A stretch of DNA of 64,000 nucleotides from Effrenium voratum (GCA_963377175.1 CAUJNA010001868.1:535380-599379); one strand, 5' to 3'. Numbered from the stretch's first letter, positions 32,142 to 40,530 are shown. A program made the numbers and translations. The notes: generated from the letters alone by a model not told the origin.

Positions 32142-34055
32142 ATGTCGAGGCTTTCGGCATTAGCGACTTCTGAGGCAGTAGCAGCCTTCACGGTTGCCGG
32201 CCTCAACGATGCTCGCGACTATGATGCTCTGACTGAGGTGCTTTTGTTACTGAGGAATCGCATCAGAGCTAGCCCGGTAGCAGAGGATCTTGGGGGGCAG
32301 CGGCTGGCAATCCAGCGTTGTGTTCAGCCTTTGGTACAGTGGTTGGAAGCAGAGCCCGATGTTGCTCCACTAGATGTACTTCGTAAAGTGGACCTACTCT
32401 GGAACCTTTACCTAGCTGCTGTGTCACGCACCGCAATGGCTGACTCTTTCCCCTTGATATGTGGCAATGAAGAGACATGGAATGACACGATGGCAGAGTT
32501 GTTTGTGGCAGGACCTACAGTGCACCATGCCAGCACACAACGCAGCCGCCTCAGGTTGGGCAGCCCGCTATGGACCTTGGGCCTGGGACTCCTGGGCTTC
32601 GGCGCAGACCAGATGCTGGCCTCGGGGCGTTGGCGTTTCTACTTGGTGATGTTTAGCACTATGTTGGTTGGGATGAGTATGGCCTTATGGTACTATGGGT
32701 ATCCTTTGTGGTATAGATCGTCTATGACCAGTCATGCCGCTGAGCCACCTGTGTTGAGACCCCGCCCAAGCAGTTCAAGTCAGCAGCATGTTCTTCCCCC
32801 TGCGGTTCAACCACCGCTTGCACCGCCTGTGCCAGGAGGAAGTGCTGGAACTACGTTGAATGTGGCGTTTACTCCTCCAGGGCTGAACCCTGGACCTGGC
32901 GCTTTGGCAACTGGCACTCGAGTGCTGCTGAATGGGGTGGGTAACACAGCTCCGTTCTTGGGACTGCAGGGGTCGATTGCTGGATCGGCAAATGGAGGCT
33001 ATGACATTGACCTTGACTCAGGTGTTCGAGTTGCACGCATTTCACATGAGGGCCTCACCGTGGTGCCAGCTGATCAAGCGAGGGCAGTTCCCGTTGGGTC
33101 AGTAGTTAGTGAACCGATGCCTGGTGTTAATGGTGTGTATGCCCCTTACGCAAATAGTGGCAGTCATGAGGCGACCAAACTGCAAGCCTCCCGTGTTCGC
33201 ACTAGCCTGGACAAGTCCTATGCCTTGCAAAGCATTCAGCCGGCTTGGGGAGCTCTCTTCTGGCAAGCCGTGAAGAATGAGGCAGACTTGCATGGACTCC
33301 AAGGTCAGGTACAAAAGCTTTTGGAAGCCCATGGCTATGTGGGTCCGGCTACAGTGGGGCCACCGAGGTATGATGAATTGAAGCGCCAGCTGACCGAGCT
33401 GGAGACCTTGGGAGCCGTGCCGCACGGTGCTGGTGGGGCCTTGCTACAAGCCGCCAATTCCAGCGCAATGCCCACAGATCCAGAACGCATGGCTTGGCAC
33501 CTTCGACTTCCAGCAGATCTTCAAAGGGCTGGTCCAGAAATCTATCGTAACATAAGAGCAGAGGGAGTGTCTTCAGTTCGCCAGTGGGTCAATGAGCAGC
33601 ATGCTGGGTTGGAGGCTCGCAACACGACTCAGTTCCAGGACTTGTTCACGGCTGCCACCATCATTGACTTTGAGCTCGCAGATTGCAGGTCTGAGGTTGA
33701 TCTGATGAGTAAGCTTGCTGTGTCTGACACCTTAGAGATTCAGTTGCGTAAGCTGGGGTCCTTCATCTACTTCAGACGCACCAAGGACAAGAATGGAGCA
33801 CTTCGGATGCTTGGTGTGCGTGCTCCAGGGACCAATGCCGACATTGCCCCGAAGTGGATGTTGGATGATGCCAACCTGTTCTCCAAGGCAGAGTATCAGC
33901 GTCTGGAGCGGGGCGGCAAGCTTAACAAGCTCGAGCATGGAGGAGGTCATGGCGCAAAAGGGGACGGCAAAGGCAAACGAGGTGGGGGGCGCCCTGGTGG
34001 ACGTGGAAATGGCAAGCCGCCCAACAAGAAGGGTGGCCAGGCCACCCAGGGGTGA
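32142..34055 (+). CDS. Retrotransposon ORF1: Gag-like protein with SH3-like segment (637 aa)
   Basis: Starts at the first in-frame ATG (MSRLSALATS). The frame is open back to 32064, but only through a GTG. Two hydrophobic stretches near residues 140-195 (LGLGLLGFGADQML; YLVMFSTMLVGMSMALWYYG) suggest membrane association. A Pro-rich linker follows. Next comes a segment with the pattern GTRVLLNG...LGLQGSI...GGYDIDLDSGVRV, like small SH3-type barrels. The C-terminus is a basic Gly-rich tail (GAKGDGKGKRGGGRPGGRGN) suited to nucleic-acid binding; no zinc knuckle is seen. Position as the first ORF suggests Gag. It ends with UGA followed by C, and the same frame stays open into ORF2, so readthrough could give a Gag-Pol fusion. 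No family match from memory. Confidence 0.85.
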   Translation: MSRLSALATSEAVAAFTVAGLNDARDYDALTEVLLLLRNRIRASPVAEDLGGQRLAIQRCVQPLVQWLEAEPDVAPLDVLRKVDLLWNLYLAAVSRTAMADSFPLICGNEETWNDTMAELFVAGPTVHHASTQRSRLRLGSPLWTLGLGLLGFGADQMLASGRWRFYLVMFSTMLVGMSMALWYYGYPLWYRSSMTSHAAEPPVLRPRPSSSSQQHVLPPAVQPPLAPPVPGGSAGTTLNVAFTPPGLNPGPGALATGTRVLLNGVGNTAPFLGLQGSIAGSANGGYDIDLDSGVRVARISHEGLTVVPADQARAVPVGSVVSEPMPGVNGVYAPYANSGSHEATKLQASRVRTSLDKSYALQSIQPAWGALFWQAVKNEADLHGLQGQVQKLLEAHGYVGPATVGPPRYDELKRQLTELETLGAVPHGAGGALLQAANSSAMPTDPERMAWHLRLPADLQRAGPEIYRNIRAEGVSSVRQWVNEQHAGLEARNTTQFQDLFTAATIIDFELADCRSEVDLMSKLAVSDTLEIQLRKLGSFIYFRRTKDKNGALRMLGVRAPGTNADIAPKWMLDDANLFSKAEYQRLERGGKLNKLEHGGGHGAKGDGKGKRGGGRPGGRGNGKPPNKKGGQATQG

Positions 34056-34140
34056 CACCCTCTGCCATCAGAGCTGCAGTTGGGTCCACGGGCTGCAACT
34101 CTGGAAGAAACTTTGCAGTGGACGGCGGCTGGTGGTTTCA
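34053..34140 (+). promoter_or_regulatory. Candidate UGA readthrough site between Gag and Pol
   Basis: ORF1 stops at TGA 34053-34055. The same frame is open without further stops from 34056 through Pol, and the first in-frame ATG is only at 34140. UGA followed by C is a leaky stop context in other eukaryotes. Either readthrough or reinitiation at 34140 would be needed. Confidence 0.5.
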
Positions 34141-37100
34141 TGCCTACAGTCGCAGAATTCATTGAGGGCCATGATGTGTGGCCCCTCCTTCCACTTCCTT
34201 TGCCCGAGTTGGTTCACTGGAAACGACTTAGAAGCTGCAGACTGCGCATGCGACAGAAGAGACGGCTTCAAGTGCGTAGAGCTGCAGTCAATGTTGTCAA
34301 GGTGATCAACTCGTTGCACACGGGGCATGTTTTGGCCCCCTCGCTGACTGCGCCTGATCAGCAGTGCGGAAGCCGGATGAAGGTTACGCCAGCTAGGGCA
34401 CTGGCTCTGAAGCACATTCTTACTAAGGTGTCTTTGGAAGTCAGGGCACGCCGGAGTTTCGACTTGACAGGCGTCCGTGCTGTGGCATCCCTTTTGAAAG
34501 CTCCACTGGATGAATCTGGCTATGTCCGGCCCACTGGTGTCAGACAGGTGCCCATGCTTGCTTCTCGTATGGTTGAACCAACTGAGGTTGAATATATTGA
34601 TATGCTTAGTGCTCTGCCCCCGGAAGATGCCCTTTACTATGCACAGGAACACCATGTGGTAGAGGCAGGTGGTAAGAGTGAAGTGCTGTTCAAGGAGATT
34701 GAAAGCCATTATGGTTTCATTGGTGGTGAGCTTAGTGAGTTTTTGGCCTACTTGCGTCGTGATGATGTGCGGCAATTGTGGGAATGGGACCTCATGGAGA
34801 ATATCAAAGCAGTTGCTGGTGTTTCTACGGTTCTGAAAAAGAATGGGCATGATCAACGTAAGCTCATCATGCAGTGTGCAGCCAACTACATGTTCGGAGA
34901 TCCGGCTGAGCGTGCCCACCTCGGGATGGGTGGCGGCTCCTCACTGGCTAGGTGCTTCCTGAAGGCTGACAGCATGGAAGTGGCGGCCTGTGATGAGGAC
35001 TCTGCTTTCACCTATGTCAAAGTGCCGGCATGGATGGCTGCTTGGCAAGCGGCTCCCCCAATATTGGCGTCAGATGCATGGGACCTCTTGGATGATTCTC
35101 TCAAACTGCAGATCCCGTTTCCCACTGCAACATATGTGGCCCCTAAGTATCTGAGGTTGGCAATGGGTGGGAGTCATTCGGTTTACAATCTTATGCGCAT
35201 CAATCTCCATCATATCGGTAGCACTCTTTTCAACTTTGCTTCTCGGTTGAGACTTGAGGGAGAAGAAGGGCAAGCAGGAAATGAGAACAGCATAGGCCTT
35301 GTTAGTAGTATTGACGATGACGACGGCTTTGGTGATGACGGTGCAATGGTATCTGATGAAGACTGGGTACTTAGGCAGCAAGGATGTGGTTGGACCGTCG
35401 ACGAGTGGTGCAATGCAGTCAGACAAACCAAGCATGGCAATTCACGTGTCTTCGTAGCTATTCACATGTTCGGGGGTGAGCGACGTTCAGAGGACATCCA
35501 ATTTTTCTTGGAACAGTTGTGTGCAGCTCAAGGCCTTCAACTTTTGATGCTAACAGTTGACCTGGCTGATGACCCAGGTTGGGACTTTGCTGATCCGAAA
35601 CTGTTGCACAAGCTTCTAGCTCTTGCAGAAGAAGGCCTGATTGACCTCTGGTTTGGTGGTCCTCCTTGTTCAACAGTGGCACGTGCTAGACATGTTCCAC
35701 TTCCTGGGGGCCCTCGACCTCTCAGATTTCGTTGGGCATTGTGGGGTAGACATGACCTTCGTCCTCATGAAAGAGAGCGTGTCAGAGAGGCAAACGCACT
35801 TTGGTTGAACTTTCTTGCAATGGCTGAAGCAGTGGCCAGCCGCGGAGGTGGCTACTTGATGGAGCATCCAGCTGATCCTGGCAAAGATCCCTATCCTAGC
35901 ATCTGGGTGACACCAGAAGTGATTGAGCTGGAACGTAGAGTCAATGGCCATAGAGTACATCTGCACCAGTGCCCTTTTGGTGGTTCATGCCCAAAGCCCA
36001 CCACTCTTTCAGGCAATTTGCTGGGTATGAAGCTTGTGGATGGCACCAGATGCCCAGGTGTGAGTGCAACCCATCAGCATGGCATTTCAATTGGTAGAGC
36101 TCCGGATGGATCGTTCTACGCGAGACGGTTGCATACTTATCCACCTGGCTTGTGTCAGGCTATGGCGAAGATGCTCTTCAAGACTCTGCAGTGCATGGCT
36201 GCAAATCATTCGGGCCCAACAGGCTCCCTTTTGCTCCCTGGTCAGACTTCAGCTCCAAGGATCACCTCTTGGTCCAGTGGTGGTTCGAGTGGAGGCCCAG
36301 GGATCACTTTGCTGAATGAAGCAACGGCTCGAACCTACAGTGTGCGCCTGGATCAAAAGCAGTCAGCCGTCTATGTTCATGTAGATGACACGGTTTTCAT
36401 CAGCACCAGCGATGCGGGCAAACTTCACAGCGATGTTCTTTTGGATGAAACGGTTCGTGGTTTGGGGCTCATTGGTTTCCAGTTATCCCAACAATCTCGT
36501 GCAGGTGATTTGGATAAGGTAGTTGGCTATGAGGTGGTGCGCAAACCAGCAGAGTTCAGACTGCCACTCAAGAAGATGGTCTTGTTGCGCGAAGCGCTTC
36601 TTCATTTGGTCAGCCAGCCCAAAGTTTCCGTTGATGTTCTCAGATCGCTGCTGGGCATGTGGATATTTGGCAGCCTTCTACGCAGAGAACTGTTGAGCGT
36701 CCCACATGCAATTTTTCGTTTCGTCGACAAGCATGAAGGTGAGGTTGTGAATTGGTGGCCGGTTGTTCGCAATGAGGCCAGGGCAATGGCCCACACAGTC
36801 TGTCTGATGACGGTGCATGTGGGGGCCCCTATCCTTCCATGGCTCTTTGCAACCGACGCAATGGGCTCCAACGACATCGACTGGGGCGGTTATGGCATAG
36901 CTGTCACACAAGTCAATGATTGCGAAATTGACGCCCTGCTTAGGCAGGGAGAAGCAGTTGGACGAGCAGTTCCAAGAGCAGATGGAGGAGGTGCGAAATT
37001 CCCAGAGAAATCTTTGTTGCCAACAGTTCCTTTTTCATTGCTCCCAGATGCTATCTTTGAGAAAAGTCGCTGGTTTGCAGTGGAGCGAGGTAGATGGAGA

Positions 37101-37376
37101 TATGGTGACCATATTACCCTGGGAGAGTCTCGAACGGTGCTCAGATTGCTCAACAGAGCAGCGTCATGGCCAGCATTGCAAGGGCATGTGGTCTTCTCTT
37201 TGCAGGACAACATGCCTACTGCTTGCTCGATGGCTAAGGGACGCAGCCCTTCTTTCCCTCTGAACAGACTCCTCAGAAAGAAGGCGGCTGTATGTCTTGC
37301 AGCCCGCTTCAGAACATTTTTGCCGTGGGTCGAGTCAGCCAGGCAGCCCGCGGACGACCTTTCAAGATTGCTATGA
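34140..37376 (+). CDS. Retrotransposon ORF2: reverse transcriptase with inserted cytosine-methyltransferase-like domain, then RNase H (1,078 aa from ATG)
   Basis: Numbering from ATG 34140. RT fingers: VLKKNGHDQRKLIMQ at about 237-251. Motif A: CDEDSAFTYVKVP, Asp285/Asp287. Motif B: YLRLAMGGSHSVYNLM with Met342. Then about 400 residues later motif C: VYVHVDDTVFIS, Asp749-Asp750. The inserted part carries a Rossmann-type methyltransferase pattern: HMFGGERRSED (about 442, like the FxGxG SAM site), LTVDLADDPGWD, then DLWFGGPPCST with the candidate nucleophile Cys510 (motif IV PPC of C5-DNA methyltransferases), and LMEHP with Glu575 (motif VI position). RNase H follows: FATDAMG Asp906, GESRTVLRLL Glu996, LQDNMPTA Asp1023, QPADDLSRL Asp1072. 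No residue is obviously missing. The RT and RNase H calls are firm; methyltransferase chemistry is inferred from motifs. Another start is possible by readthrough from ORF1. Confidence 0.9.
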   Translation: MPTVAEFIEGHDVWPLLPLPLPELVHWKRLRSCRLRMRQKRRLQVRRAAVNVVKVINSLHTGHVLAPSLTAPDQQCGSRMKVTPARALALKHILTKVSLEVRARRSFDLTGVRAVASLLKAPLDESGYVRPTGVRQVPMLASRMVEPTEVEYIDMLSALPPEDALYYAQEHHVVEAGGKSEVLFKEIESHYGFIGGELSEFLAYLRRDDVRQLWEWDLMENIKAVAGVSTVLKKNGHDQRKLIMQCAANYMFGDPAERAHLGMGGGSSLARCFLKADSMEVAACDEDSAFTYVKVPAWMAAWQAAPPILASDAWDLLDDSLKLQIPFPTATYVAPKYLRLAMGGSHSVYNLMRINLHHIGSTLFNFASRLRLEGEEGQAGNENSIGLVSSIDDDDGFGDDGAMVSDEDWVLRQQGCGWTVDEWCNAVRQTKHGNSRVFVAIHMFGGERRSEDIQFFLEQLCAAQGLQLLMLTVDLADDPGWDFADPKLLHKLLALAEEGLIDLWFGGPPCSTVARARHVPLPGGPRPLRFRWALWGRHDLRPHERERVREANALWLNFLAMAEAVASRGGGYLMEHPADPGKDPYPSIWVTPEVIELERRVNGHRVHLHQCPFGGSCPKPTTLSGNLLGMKLVDGTRCPGVSATHQHGISIGRAPDGSFYARRLHTYPPGLCQAMAKMLFKTLQCMAANHSGPTGSLLLPGQTSAPRITSWSSGGSSGGPGITLLNEATARTYSVRLDQKQSAVYVHVDDTVFISTSDAGKLHSDVLLDETVRGLGLIGFQLSQQSRAGDLDKVVGYEVVRKPAEFRLPLKKMVLLREALLHLVSQPKVSVDVLRSLLGMWIFGSLLRRELLSVPHAIFRFVDKHEGEVVNWWPVVRNEARAMAHTVCLMTVHVGAPILPWLFATDAMGSNDIDWGGYGIAVTQVNDCEIDALLRQGEAVGRAVPRADGGGAKFPEKSLLPTVPFSLLPDAIFEKSRWFAVERGRWRYGDHITLGESRTVLRLLNRAASWPALQGHVVFSLQDNMPTACSMAKGRSPSFPLNRLLRKKAAVCLAARFRTFLPWVESARQPADDLSRLL

Positions 37377-38539
37377 TGAGGCTTTCAGATGTGTGCAGCT
37401 GCATGAGGCGGTTGCACCCAGACCTCAGACAACGTGTTTCCTCTGATACACTTTTGAAGTATCAGAAAGCTTTTTCAGCGTTCATTGAGTTTTTGCAGTT
37501 ACAACTTGATTTAGATGTTCTTTCTTCCGAAGACTTGGATGGATTGATGATGGACTATCGCACCGAAATGGAACTCACCAAATCCCAGCATGTGATGTTG
37601 GTGGCCAGCGCAGAGTTCTTTCTGCCACACATGAAAGGCAAGCTGCAGCTCAGTCGTGAAGCATTGCGGGGCAGAGCTACAGCTGCAGCTGAATGTGCAC
37701 TTCTTTTTGCTGCATGGCATTGTTCAGAAGGCAGACCACGGGTAGGAGCTGCTATGCTGGTGCAACATGCTACGGGACTTAGGCCTTCAGAGCTTTTGGC
37801 ATTGCAGACGCACCATGTGCACCTCCCCATGGACACGAGGCGCGCCATCACCGTGCGGTTGGGGGCCAACTACTCCACTAAGGTTAAGCGTGAGCAGTAT
37901 GTACTGGTGCATCCTGAGTCTCAACCACTTGCATGTAGTCTCATAGCTTGGTTGGTCTCCTCTTCTAAACCAGGTGATCGCATTTTTCCTTTTGGATACT
38001 CAACCTACAACAATGCCTTCAAAGCTGCAGAGTCACATTACCAGTTGCACTTGGGCACAACTGCTCATTCGGGTCGTGCTGGATTTGCTACACATCATGT
38101 CTTGATGGGAGTTGACCGCAAGGAGATTCAGGCTCGAGGCAGGTGGCTTTCTGAGAGTAGCTTCAACACTTACATTGACATTGCAGGTGCTTCACACATT
38201 GCTGCGTCAGTAGGCACTCAGAAGTTGGCCTCTACAGCGACTTGGTTGAATCATCACATCTGGAGCTACTTTGGTCTCTCCAGTCCTGACGATGGCCAGG
38301 CCTCGAACAGCCTCAGTGGGCCTGGAAGGTCGGCCAGACTTCCGACTCAAGATTTTCAGAGACATGATTCCCGAGCCTCCAGAGCACTACACCACGCATC
38401 AGAAACGACAGTTCCGCCAAGAAGAATGGAACAAGTTGGTTACCCCGTCAACACCCTCAGGAGCCCAGCCAAAGGCAAAGGCAAGGGCCGCGGCGTTCTT
38501 CGGCTGCGGGGCGACGGCTCCAAATCGATCTTCGACTAG
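37373..38539 (+). CDS. Retrotransposon ORF3: tyrosine recombinase (388 aa)
   Basis: Start ATG at 37373 overlaps the Pol stop as ATGA, which suggests coupled termination-reinitiation. The frame is open further upstream only by a non-ATG codon. Catalytic set of the tyrosine recombinase (phage integrase) family: Arg137 in HATGLRPSELLAL, Lys170 or Lys172 in TKVKREQYVL, His232-x-x-Arg235 in AHSGRAGFATHH, Trp258 in RGRWLSES at the H/W position, and nucleophile Tyr267 in FNTYID. The N-terminal helical part (LRQRVSSDTLLKYQKAFSAF) fits the core-binding domain. It would integrate the circular cDNA. The C-terminal tail (PAKGKGKGRGVLRLRG) is basic and overlaps ORF4. Confidence 0.92.
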   Translation: MMRLSDVCSCMRRLHPDLRQRVSSDTLLKYQKAFSAFIEFLQLQLDLDVLSSEDLDGLMMDYRTEMELTKSQHVMLVASAEFFLPHMKGKLQLSREALRGRATAAAECALLFAAWHCSEGRPRVGAAMLVQHATGLRPSELLALQTHHVHLPMDTRRAITVRLGANYSTKVKREQYVLVHPESQPLACSLIAWLVSSSKPGDRIFPFGYSTYNNAFKAAESHYQLHLGTTAHSGRAGFATHHVLMGVDRKEIQARGRWLSESSFNTYIDIAGASHIAASVGTQKLASTATWLNHHIWSYFGLSSPDDGQASNSLSGPGRSARLPTQDFQRHDSRASRALHHASETTVPPRRMEQVGYPVNTLRSPAKGKGKGRGVLRLRGDGSKSIFD

Positions 38540-39674
38540 GCGCAAGCTTTGGCGCTGTTGGTGTGGCTCTGCAGGATGGGGCACTATGTTCTTTGTTGTT
38601 TTGATGGTGGTGAGCATCATGAGTGGTGCTGAGGGTCCTCTCTTCCAAGTTGCACGTTTGTTGGGAGTTCTTGCCACCTTGGGTGAGACGACTTCTACAG
38701 CAGCCGGGCAAGCAATCAATGTGACTGGTGCTCTTGCTTCAGCAGCCACTGAAGTAATTACCAGTGCCACTTCCAATGGACTTAACACTGCTGAGAATGT
38801 GTGGCGTGGAGTGGATGTCAGTCGGTTGGAGGCTGCTCGTTGTGCAGGCATTCTCACTGTTGATGGCCCTGAGGCCCTGGGGCAGTGGCTCAATGGCACA
38901 GCTGCTCCAATTGTGATCCCTTGCCTCACACCTGAGCTTCGAGACCAACTGCTGGCAGCCACGACTTCGGTGTCTTTAACCTTACCCTCTATTCAGTCCG
39001 CAGTGGAGTCCTTGGAACTGTTGTCTGAGTTCAATGCCACCAAGGTATGGGCCCACTTGATTGCAGATGGCCGCACTCAGGTCCACTATGAAATGGTGCA
39101 CCTGCGCTTTGCTGTCTACTGGGCGAACCCTTTGTGGACTAATTTGGAACTCGACTTGGCTTCTGAGCGTGAGCAGATCTTGCGCCTTTTGCGCCTAGCA
39201 GTGATTAGCTTGCCTTCACCGACTCCTTCCACTGGCATTCGCGCTTTGGACCTTGAAGTGCAGGTTTCCTGGCCAGTGTTGATGTCGAAGGTGAAGATGT
39301 TAACACGAAATTGGCTGATGACGATGTCCTCAGTATTGGATGATACCTTTCGGGGAGGGGGGACGGTCAGTTTCTTTTGGTGGTTGGGTCCCCTACTTGT
39401 TTCGTTTTTGCTCCTGCTTTGGCCGCTGCTCTTTCACTGGCGTTACTTCCAATCGACGACGTCGGGCAGCATTGCGCTTTTAGCAGTGATGGACCGCAAC
39501 CAATTGGATGATGAGCTGGCTCCTCCTGTATCTACTTCACCGGATGTGCTTGGTATTTCTCTGTCTGGAAGTTCGTCTTTCGCATTGCTGTCAGATGCTA
39601 AGTCAGAGGCCTCCTCCAACCATAGCTTTCCCTTTGAGTCTGGGGATGGTGCTGCAGCAAGTGATGACTTCTGA
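38292..39674 (+). CDS. Retrotransposon ORF4: membrane protein of unknown function (460 aa)
   Basis: First in-frame ATG at 38292 (MARPRTASVGLEGRPDFRLK), overlapping the last 248 bp of ORF3 in another frame. Basic N-terminus (PKAKARAA; RRKLWR). First membrane span near residues 95-115 (TMFFVVLMVVSIMSG). Then about 250 residues with three N-x-T sequons (NVT, NGT, NAT) and two Cys. Second span near 362-388 (FFWWLGPLLVSFLLLLWPLL). Then an acidic Ser-rich tail of about 70 residues. If the middle region is extracytosolic the layout resembles an envelope-type glycoprotein, but no sequence match to any envelope family is claimed and no furin-like site is obvious. Some DIRS/Ngaro elements have an extra ORF, usually hydrolase-like, which this is not. 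It could also be a membrane-anchoring or host-interaction protein. Confidence 0.8.
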   Translation: MARPRTASVGLEGRPDFRLKIFRDMIPEPPEHYTTHQKRQFRQEEWNKLVTPSTPSGAQPKAKARAAAFFGCGATAPNRSSTRRKLWRCWCGSAGWGTMFFVVLMVVSIMSGAEGPLFQVARLLGVLATLGETTSTAAGQAINVTGALASAATEVITSATSNGLNTAENVWRGVDVSRLEAARCAGILTVDGPEALGQWLNGTAAPIVIPCLTPELRDQLLAATTSVSLTLPSIQSAVESLELLSEFNATKVWAHLIADGRTQVHYEMVHLRFAVYWANPLWTNLELDLASEREQILRLLRLAVISLPSPTPSTGIRALDLEVQVSWPVLMSKVKMLTRNWLMTMSSVLDDTFRGGGTVSFFWWLGPLLVSFLLLLWPLLFHWRYFQSTTSGSIALLAVMDRNQLDDELAPPVSTSPDVLGISLSGSSSFALLSDAKSEASSNHSFPFESGDGAAASDDF

Positions 39675-39692
39675 GGAGTTCACAAGTGGTGA

Positions 39693-39901
39693 GGGGATGC
39701 GGCTTATCACTCGACATGTTGCCAGAACGCACAGCTTTGTCCAGCCGGACATTTTTCGGGCAACATGAGTGATTGAGCCTGGTCTACAAACTTTGGATAA
39801 CTCTCAGCCTGAAGTGGAAGAAAAGCCTGCATGATCGTCCAAGGGTGGTCAGCTTTGCTTGTGGGAGGGCAGAAGTGAGTGCTGCGAATTAGAATCCAAA
39901 A
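39693..39901 (+). repeat. Split direct repeat B1
   Basis: 209 bp from GGGGATGCGGC to AATCCAAAA, matching 40050-40258 at every position I compared (offset 357). It starts 18 bp after the ORF4 stop and abuts A2 with no gap. Confidence 0.97.
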
Positions 39902-40002
39902 TGAATGTTTCCTTGGAAGAAAGTTTTTGAATAGGAGCGAACGCTGTTTCATGCAGGCTGGGCTTGATAGGTGGAAACTGACCGTCAAGCCTTTTCAGGG
40001 GC
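39902..40002 (+). repeat. Split direct repeat A2
   Basis: 101-bp second copy of A1, directly after B1. The B1-A2 junction is expected to be the point where a circular intermediate is joined in Ngaro-like elements. A 47-bp linker separates it from B2. Confidence 0.97.
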
Positions 40003-40049
40003 CCGGCCCAATCCCGCCCGGCACAGTCCGGTGCTTCTTTTGTTTGACT

Positions 40050-40258
40050 GGGGATGCGGCTTATCACTCGACATGTTGCCAGAACGCACAGCTTTGTCCA
40101 GCCGGACATTTTTCGGGCAACATGAGTGATTGAGCCTGGTCTACAAACTTTGGATAACTCTCAGCCTGAAGTGGAAGAAAAGCCTGCATGATCGTCCAAG
40201 GGTGGTCAGCTTTGCTTGTGGGAGGGCAGAAGTGAGTGCTGCGAATTAGAATCCAAAA
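40050..40258 (+). repeat. Split direct repeat B2
   Basis: 209-bp second copy of B1 and right end of the element, followed by AAAAGG of the host sequence. Confidence 0.97.
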
Positions 40259-40399
40259 AAAGGTTTCCTTTCAAAGGGATCCCTGATGTCGGTTGGTAAA
40301 TGATAATAATTTGCCCGGATGTTTACCGCTTTTGCCTTTGGCGAAGCACGGGGTTTCCACCCCTGATCCTTGCGTCATTTTTGTTGTTCGGGCTTGCTC

Positions 40400-40499
40400 G
40401 CTTCCACAAGATCCGAGGGCCCCGATCACTGGTGCGCCAGTTCCTCCCGGAAATCCTTTTACCAAATGGCCAGCGCCAACCCTTGAAGGAATTAGTGAC
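40400..40499. repeat. 100-bp inverted duplicate, copy 1
   Basis: The reverse complement of this stretch recurs at 57147-57246 with about one mismatch. It contains CAAGATCCGAGGGCCCCGAT and TTACCAAATGGCCAGCG. It lies 141 bp right of the retrotransposon. The near identity suggests a recent event. Confidence 0.92.
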
Positions 40500-40530
40500 T
40501 AGTGACTAACCGCCAATCAAATTGCATGTT

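Larger units (their letters stand above)
31995..40258 (+). mobile_element. Ngaro-like (DIRS order) tyrosine-recombinase retrotransposon with split direct repeats
   Basis: The order is A1 (31995-32095), four ORFs, B1 (39693-39901), A2 (39902-40002), a 47-bp linker, B2 (40050-40258). A1=A2 and B1=B2 show no difference by eye. This A1-B1-A2-B2 layout of split direct repeats characterises Ngaro-type DIRS elements, which replicate via a circular intermediate and integrate with a tyrosine recombinase, generally without target-site duplication; none is visible here. The ORFs are Gag-like, Pol (RT with an internal methyltransferase-like domain, RNase H), tyrosine recombinase and a membrane protein. 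All catalytic residues I looked for are present and no ORF is broken apart from the in-frame UGA between the first two. It is inserted in + orientation between exon-like segments at 30.3 and 41.0 kb, so probably within an intron. It appears young and possibly active. Confidence 0.93.

Noticed and set aside
34068..34919. 283-residue - strand frame in the retrotransposon
   Set aside because: Antisense shadow of the Pol ORF, without recognisable motifs.
38399..38962. 187-residue - strand frame
   Set aside because: Antisense shadow of ORF3/ORF4.
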